A stretch of DNA of 64,000 bases. It comes from Mercurialis annua (Eukaryota > Streptophyta > Magnoliopsida > Malpighiales > Euphorbiaceae). Under the pieces are notes generated by a model. The model was not told where the DNA came from and ran no database searches. It saw nothing but the letters and a program-made list of their open reading frames with translations. Position 1 is the stretch's first letter. Each line of letters begins with the position of its first letter. The DNA lies in the NCBI RefSeq assembly GCF_937616625.2, contig NC_065574.1, forward strand, positions 9,426,501 to 9,490,500, read 5' to 3'. Of this stretch, positions 57,439 through 64,000 are shown piece by piece. The translations under genes and the position numbers were made by a program.

Positions 57439-57448
57439 CACATTTTGA

Positions 57449-57840
57449 GAATATTAAACTCTGTAGATCACTAAGCTTTCCTCAAATTACAGAAAAGTCA
57501 CTAAAAAAACTTTTATTATAAAATGGTCATTGAACTATAACTTATATTACAAAGGGGTTCAGCAATCTAAAACGTTACGTTTAAAGCAAAAACGCAACAT
57601 TTTTGCTTACGTGGCAAGCCAAATTTACAAAAAGGAACATAGTTCAATGACCTTTTTGTAATAAAAGGTATTATCTAGTGACATTTTTGTAATTCACGAA
57701 AAGTTTAGTGTTGTTTTTGTAACAACATAAACATTTTTGTAGTAAAAGGTAGAGTTCAATAACCATTTTGTAACAAAAGTTTTTTTAGTAATCTTTCTGT
57801 AATTTGAGTAAAGTCTAATGATCTACAAAGTTTAATATCC
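57449..57840. mobile_element. Mutator-type MITE, 392 bp
   Basis: Terminal inverted repeats of about 90 bp (AATATTAAACTCTGTAGATC against GATCTACAAAGTTTAATAT) with a perfect 10-bp duplication CACATTTTGA on each side (57439-57448 and 57841-57850). Confidence 0.85.
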
Positions 57841-57850
57841 CACATTTTGA

Positions 57851-59586
57851 ATGGGCAGCTCTGTTGCCTCTTCTTCATCTAGCTTTATTAGCTTAAGGTA
57901 TGTAGATTTTACTCCTTTGATTGCTAAACTTCATGAACTTTAAAAACATAAAATTTCTCCTCGTATCTTTTTCTTTATGTGGTTGCTTTATAAGGATTGT
58001 ATTTTTTTCAAATTGGTTCCTTTTCCAGAGACATATTATAGATACATGCATGTGCTACTTTTGTATAGTCATAGAAAATGATATGCATATTGTTATTTAT
58101 TGTCTTGCGACTTGGGTTTTTTGGTGTGGTTTTTTGAGCAAACTTGGAATTTAAGCATACTATTTCCCTTTTATCTTCACAATTTCTATAATTAATAGTT
58201 AAAGTTATCGGGATTCCGGTATCGTAAACTTTAGCGGACAATTTGATTATTCAATGTTTGGGAGCTTCTGAAAGCTCGTAAAATGAGAATTTTCAGAGAT
58301 GAAGCAACGAATTATACATATTTTTTTATTTGTATTAATAAGGGTGTGATTCATTATAAGTTTCATAATCCTTATCTTAGTTACAATAGCATCAATATAT
58401 TCAGATCACTAGATTTTTTTTAAATGCTAGTGTTTGTTTTTGGCTTCTAGAGCTTGTAGTTGAGCTTATATAATTGTTATTTACATAAAAAAAACAATTA
58501 CCCAAATGAACCAACATGTCGGGTTTGATTTTGAAAACTTATATCCTTAAATTTTTGGTCCGGCTGGATTTAGAAAAAAAGAAAACATTTTGGTTCTCGC
58601 TTTCTTATTTAAAAATATAATAATATTTTTTGGTTATGTTCAGTTTTGCATATCAATTTTTTTTATTTAAGTTTTAATAGGAACCAAACTAAAATCAGAA
58701 ACTGAACCAAAAAATAGACCTAAAATGACCTGTCCTGTTCGATTTGAAATAAATTAAATTTTTAATATTTTAGTTTGATTTTGATTTTTTTTTTAATTTG
58801 GTTCAGTTCGGTTTGGATGGAAAGTACATTTTTATAAATGAAAATGAATTCTATTTTTTTTATCTTTTTTATTTATATATAACAATAAATAAACTATATA
58901 AAAAGTTAGAAAAAATTTTAGTTTTAAATTTTATTATTTTTTAAAAATAAACATTTGATTTTTTTTTAATGATTGTATATTATTTATAATCAAATTATTT
59001 AGTTAAATTTTTATTTGATTCCTATAAGAATAAAAAGTTCATTTCCATGAGTGAAAGCTGAATGAGTAATTTGTATCGAAGGATTGATCATATTTTTATT
59101 TTTAGTGTATTTTGATAAATAAACATAAATGATAAAAATCATTTATTTGCATTTTCATTTTTTTTATCAACCAAACAACTCCCTACTATTTACTTATTTG
59201 ATGATCAAATCGGGTTTTGATAACTAGGGGTATGGTATAGTACTTCTCTCGATGGATACAATACAAGTGTAAATAGAAATTTCATTAAAAGAATAGGTGG
59301 AAGTTTTGCTTTGAATATTCTCTTAATCACATCCCTCAACTCAATCATTTTACTTATTTTGTCATTAGTGCTCTATAATTCAAGTGAACTGTCATTAGTG
59401 CTTACACATTACAAAGCTAGAGCTGCCTTAATCATTGAAAACCTCTTTAATCATTCCCAAGAAAAAAAAACCTATCCCCTAACCATCCCCAACTTCTCCT
59501 TTTAAAATGAGTAGTTTTGCTTTACGTGTTTCACACGTATCTCGTAGTGTAATTCGTCAAATTATCAAATATAATTTGAAATAATG
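57851..59586. other. Mostly AT-rich intergenic DNA with a LINE scrap
   Basis: Apart from the possible zinc-finger fragment at 57970-58154 no gene was seen. 58500-58830 contains GGTTCAGTTCGGTTTGG and similar words common in plant interspersed repeats. Confidence 0.45.
57970..58154 (+). pseudogene. Possible zf-RVT fragment of a non-LTR retrotransposon
   Basis: The frame reads FLFQRHIIDTCMCYFC, then ENDMHIVIYCLATWVFWCGF, ending LSKLGI and a stop. The C-x2-C, then H and C before a tryptophan-rich helix, resemble the zinc-binding domain behind plant LINE reverse transcriptases. No reverse transcriptase was found before it. Confidence 0.4.
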
Positions 59587-60338
59587 CTCCCTCCGTCCTG
59601 ATAAAATTGTTCACTTTGCCTTTATCACACAATTTAAGAAAAACAATTGCTGTTTATGGGTTTTGTAAAGTTTTTCTTACTTTTTTTTAATCATATATTT
59701 AATATAGTGTCCACTTACAATTTACTTACAATTTATTTATTAGTGGATTTTAAATAGTGGGTTTTTCTTACTTTTCTATTGGGTGTCAATAAAATTGTGT
59801 GCGCCACCGATTATGATTGGATAAGGTAAATGGCTGATTATGGATCCACGTATGATTAGGGTGACTTGATGGAGCTTCACTCTCAGTTACTGTATTGGTA
59901 GAGTAACTCGGTGGAGTCTAGCTCTCGGAACACCCATTTATGGTTTAAGTGTGGTCGATGGTAGCTCGGTGGAGCTCCACTCTCGGGACCAAATCCTTTT
60001 GAATTGATGATTTATTTAAGGATTATATATAGTGGTTGCTCAGATTGTGGTATAGGGTTCCATATATTTCTATAAATGGTTAACATATTGTTTTAAATAG
60101 TATTAAGCGTTAATGTCACCAAATAGCACCACGTTTAGCGTTTGTTCCAATTTAAGCTCAACCTTTAAAACGTCTCATCCATTAGCCCAACCTTTCCAAA
60201 CTTTTCATTCTATAACCCAGTATGCATTTTGTGCTTTTTTTTAAATCAAAATGACGTGTAAAAATTAGTTACTTTTGAAAGTGGATAAGAGTTTTGAGAT
60301 AAAAATTTCTCAAAGTGGAAAACTCTATTGGGAAGGAG
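59587..60338. mobile_element. Stowaway-like MITE interrupted by a copied patch
   Basis: The left end CTCCCTCCGTCCTGATAAAA continues to GTTCACTTTG; the complement of the right end is CTCCTTCCCAATAGAG, continuing to TTTCCACTTTG. These are Stowaway-type ends. The interior is interrupted by the 481-bp patch at 59777-60257. TA occurs right of the element, but the left TA is not at the junction, so the target duplication is unclear. Confidence 0.55.
59777..60257. repeat. Inserted copy of the 481-bp patch
   Basis: Nearly identical to 53661-54141. It includes only the left part of the MITE found whole at 53991-54300, so this copy is the derived one. Confidence 0.88.
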
Positions 60339-60340
60339 TA

Positions 60341-60786
60341 GTTAATTTGTAATAGTTTATCCTGTCATGTATTAATACCCAAATTTTTTAATTATATTAT
60401 ATTTTAATAGAAAATATAAAATAATGATTAAATTAGTAATATATTGGGATAATTTATCTTATTTTAAATTCTACATGATTAAAAAATAATTAAAATAGTA
60501 ATTGTTAGATAGTGAAAGTAGTATATTTTAATTAGTATTCTAGATAATTATCTTAACATAGTAGTTTGTTTTAGTTAGTATTCTAACTTATTTTAACATA
60601 GTAGTCTATTTTAGTTAGTACTCTAACTCTAATAGTTATCTTAATAGTTTTTAATTAATAATTAAATTTTATAAAGTGAAATGGATATTAACGTAAATGT
60701 GTCTGTTCCCCATCCGTACTTTTATATATAATATAGATAATTCCATCCATACCGTAATTATTTAGATACTTGAAAATATTATTGAT
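60341..60786. other. AT-rich intergenic DNA
   Basis: No gene seen. GTTAGTATTCTA and related words are repeated three times at 60530-60640. Confidence 0.5.
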
Positions 60787-62370
60787 TGATGGAAATCAAA
60801 TATCAGCATAAATATAATGGGATCGAGTCGTACATGATCTACTCTTATGAGAGAATTTCAGAACCTGCCTTAGGGAAAAGTCGTGTGAATAATATCCAAA
60901 TTCATGAGATCTCACCATGCCTAAAGGCTGAAGAGAGATTCGCCTTAATCCCCAGTAAAACCGAATTCTAAAGGACTCGGTAAAATTTCGGAATCAAGTC
61001 CAATGCGATTCGCCACATACTTGATTACATGGAATTGAAATAATATCTAAGAGACCAGATATGTGGAATCACTTTTCTATAGGAGACAAACTCATATCAG
61101 GATAGATAAGCCTATTTAGAAAGGCACTTCAAAATAGGACTATCTTTAAATAAGGAATCATTTTCCCATTCAATCAGATGTTACTTAATAGGAATCACTT
61201 TTTATTCAGACTCTACAAGGTATTCGCTCACTACTACTATATAAAGAGTTTGAGGTATGCTCAAAGTATTTTGAAATAAAATATAAAATAAAAAAATTCT
61301 CCTGAAATCCAAAAAAACTAGGGAACAACCGCAAAATGACTATAAATGGAAATGCTCCTGAAAACGCAATAAAAGCTATGAATATACCTGAAAATTGTAC
61401 AAATTAAAAGCAAAAGATGAAGATTAGCAGCAAAGATTTCAGAAATCTGGAAAAATGCAGAGAAAATATGAAGATGAAAGATGAAGATGACAAAAAAAAA
61501 ATATCAAACAAAGAAATAAAACAATTTTAAGAAAGACCCTACAAATAACAAATTCACGTACATCATACGATAGAAACACGCAGCTTACATTTGAAAACGT
61601 TAGTAGACACGTCTCGCAAAAACGAAAGTAAAGAAAAATCAAAAGATTCAAATGGCAAGTGAAACGACTCGCCAAAAGAAAAAATGAATCGCCAGAAGAA
61701 AGAACGACAAATAAAAGCTAAAATATACAAATCATAAATTCTAAAGATTTAGCTCACTTGCAAAGTCCAAAATATGTATAATGGAACCGAGTCATACAAG
61801 ATCCACTCTTCCAAGTGAATCTCATGACTCACTTTAGGCAAAAGCCCAGTGAATAATATCAATTCCATGAGACCTCTCATGCCTAAAGGCTCAAGAAGGA
61901 TTCCGCCTGAATCTCTAACAAGACCGAATCCCAAAGGACTTGGTAAAAATCCGGAATCAAGTCCAAAACGTGTCGCCAGAGACCTGATTACATGGAGTTG
62001 GAATAATATCTAGAAGACCAGATATACGGAATCACTTTTCTATTCGGAGACAAACTCCTATCTGGAAAGATAAGCCAATTTAGGAAGACACTCCTAAATA
62101 GGACTCTCTTTGAATAATGAATTCTTTTCCTATTCAATCAAATGCTACTAAATAGGATTATTTTCCTATCCAAACTTTACAAGATATTCCCTCACTAATA
62201 AGGAGTTTGAGATATAACTGATCAGACAACTACATTCAATACGCAAATACTCTGTTTAAGCTCAATATTGACTTAAGCATCGGAAAATTAATCGGACAAC
62301 CACCGTCCGAATGACCATCTACCATATTTTGCAGGTTTAAGTAAAAATCCAGGAGGCAGACTCTATTCTA
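60787..62370 (+). mobile_element. Internally deleted Tat-type retroelement relic
   Basis: Two diverged LTR-like copies in direct orientation: 60787-61275 (starting TGATGG, lacking its 3' part) and about 61766-62370 (with GACTTAAGCATCGGAAAATT, ATCGGACAACCACCGTCC and the end GGCAGACTCTATT, close to the LTR at 10549). Between them are about 490 bp of internal DNA with ACTCGCCAAAAG words and TAGCTCACTTGCAAAG, the counterpart of the polypurine region at 16760. Coding DNA is gone. Confidence 0.7.
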
Positions 62371-62806
62371 ATCACTCAAAAATATGTTTTTTTTATTTTT
62401 TTTATATTTTTCATTTTTAAAATTGGCGACTTTATTCTATTTTTCAATCTTATTCTTAATTGTACTTTTTTTTTAAAATTACCGGCGGACTGTAATCCTT
62501 CGCTAATATGATTTAGCCAAGGAATTCTTACTTCTAGCGATAGAAAAGTTCGTTGCTAAAAGCAAGATTTTAAGTAGTGATAACTATTTTAACATTACCG
62601 AACATGAAAGCCACGAGCTAAAGTTGCGAGGAAAAGTTTGTTGATAGAAATTCCATGAAAATAAGCCACATTACGATGATTATAAGCAGCAAAGTCATTG
62701 AAGCAATCACATTGAGTTGCCTACTGCTGTTTTGGCTTTTAATGTGTTTGTTCAACGAGTTATGGTCCCTATAACTATCAATATGCACAAACAACAATTT
62801 TTATTT
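62371..62806. other. Non-coding DNA with a possible lone CACTA end
   Basis: At 62480-62579 CCTTCGCTAATATG and TTCGTTGCTAAAAGC precede AAGTAGTG. The complement starts CACTACTTAAAATC, which resembles a CACTA terminus with AGCGAAGG subterminal motifs like those at 1799. No partner end was found. Confidence 0.35.
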
Positions 62807-63310
62807 AGGTTTAAATGCAAATTCATACACCAACTTTGATCTAATTTGTAATTACAAAATATACTTTTAAATTTGACAATGTCGGTAATGAATTTTGCAC
62901 TTTTGGCAAATCGATACATCGATTATTTTCCGGGACAATTTTGCTGAGTTGGAAGCCGGAAAGAACATGTATACTGGCACAATGGATTTCAGTATTTGCC
63001 ACGTAATTTGGCACATTTACAAATGAAATCACAAACTTTAGCGTAATTTGCAATTACAGCACTAATTTTAAAATGTTGGCAAAAACAGGCATTAACTTTT
63101 ATTTTTTGGCAAATCGAAACACCGTTTATTTTCCAACTTGTCAGCATACGTGGCAATCCCGACTTCCAACTCAGCAAAAGTGTCTCGGAAAAATATCGGT
63201 GTATCGATTTGCCAAAAGTGCAAAATTCATTACCGATATTGTCAAGTTTAAAAATTTATGTTGTAATTACAAATTAGGTCAAAATTGGTGTACAAATTTG
63301 TATTTAACCC
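62807..63310. mobile_element. Mutator-type MITE, 504 bp, long inverted repeats
   Basis: About 165 bp at each end pair with each other (for example ATTTTGCACTTTTGGCAAAT near 62892 against 63213-63232), leaving a short centre. Flanks TTTTTATTT and TTTTTATTA match at 8 of 9 positions. Short open frames over it are reading through the inverted repeat. Confidence 0.82.
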
Positions 63311-63319
63311 TTTTTATTA

Positions 63320-63745
63320 TTGCATTCATTGAAACGTTCAAGATAAAGCAAGTAAATGGTGGTAGCATTGGTTGGTCAAGGTGCCGTTTCCGACACCGTT
63401 CATGGATGAGGCTACGGTGACAATGTCTGGTTGCATCGGTGCTGTTTGTGGCTTCCGGCGGCAGAGTTCGTGCTGATGGTTTTAGAATGTGCAGATTGGT
63501 CATGGATTGTAAAAAGGAATAGGCATGAAAAAGAATAAAAAAATTGAGGTTAAGATGAAAGATGAGGAGAAGAATAATTTTATTGTTATTAGATATATCT
63601 TGTTGTATACTTTTTTAAAATGATATAGCATAAATTAAATTTTTAAAAACTAAAGTCTTGCACATAGAACTTCTGCTTGCTGATATGTTATCAAATAATA
63701 TATAAAGTCAAATGTTGCATCTCTAAAATTAACAATATTAAAGAA
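63320..63745. other. Intergenic DNA
   Basis: No gene recognised. 63350-63480 is less AT-rich than its surroundings but shows no domain. Confidence 0.45.
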
Positions 63746-63749
63746 AAGG

Positions 63750-64000
63750 GGCAATGTCATAAAAATTCACCGACTTTACACGTTTTTTTTAATCTAATCA
63801 CGTTTTTAAAAACTTCTTATAAAAATATATCAACTTTCATTTTTTTCCAAATTCATCCTCGGTGCTAACGTGACACTCATTCATTGGTGCAATTTGCTGA
63901 GGTGTAAATCATTTTTAACCAATTAATGAGTGTCAGGTCAGTACCGTGTATGAATTTGCGAAAAAATGAAAATTGGTGTATTTTTATGAGAAATTTTAAT
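63750..64000. mobile_element. Inverted-repeat element cut by the window end
   Basis: CATAAAAATTCACCGACTTT and TATATCAACTTTCATTTTTT on the left pair with AAAAAATGAAAATTGGTGTA TTTTTATGAG on the right, and ACTCATTCATTGGT with ACCAATTAATGAGT in the middle. It resembles the MITE at 54459 in wording. Its right end lies at or beyond the window edge. Confidence 0.6.

Noticed and set aside
62841..63177. Two similar 60-70 codon minus-strand frames
   Set aside because: They result from the long inverted repeat of the MITE at 62807-63310.

Overview
This window is nuclear DNA of a flowering plant, almost certainly a eudicot. It is AT-rich, its genes contain introns, and the proteins that can be recognised (XRCC1, CENP-C, the NAA15 subunit of NatA) have plant-type sequence. 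Plant transposons fill most of the rest. The species cannot be named from the sequence.

Layout. 1-1798 is one copy of a direct repeat whose second copy, identical by eye, lies at 18842-20639. 1799-5248 is a CACTA-like transposon carrying broken receptor-kinase and RRM exons. 5820-7247 holds the first two exons of NAA15 (minus strand); the later exons were not found between 5819 and the left edge. 8041-9540 is probably old retroelement DNA. 10314-18771 is a complete non-autonomous CACTA element (3-bp target duplication AGG) with fructokinase exon fragments. Nested in it at 10549-17374 is a young Tat-type Ty3/gypsy element with LTRs that look identical, a gag-protease gene, no reverse transcriptase, and a gene on the opposite strand.

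20.6-33 kb is the gene-bearing core: a complete XRCC1 gene (minus strand, 7 exons, 376 codons), a tRNA-Ser(AGA) gene, and a complete CENP-C gene (plus strand, 13 exons, 783 codons). XRCC1 and CENP-C are transcribed divergently from either side of the tRNA. XRCC1 is a DNA single-strand-break and base-excision repair scaffold, and CENP-C is the inner-kinetochore linker to centromeric chromatin. Their adjacency need not mean shared function. CENP-C carries a tandem duplication of an exon pair and a separate in-frame 26-residue repeat.

From 33 kb to the end the window is nearly all mobile DNA: a Helitron whose 5' end is repeated five times (34880-37328); a gag-only Ty3/gypsy element on the minus strand, with LTRs containing a hairpin minisatellite (38117-47164); two Mutator-like elements sharing a palindromic core (47262-48333 and 48691-50330, the second with a nested solo LTR); at least five small terminal-inverted-repeat elements, nearly all with 9-11 bp target duplications; decayed gypsy and Tat copies (52.1-57.1 kb and 60.8-62.4 kb); and a 481-bp patch copied from 53.7 kb into a MITE at 59.8 kb. 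No working autonomous transposase or reverse transcriptase gene was seen. Exon boundaries were set by hand from splice consensus, frame continuity and remembered family sequence. Identity statements are by eye, not from alignment.
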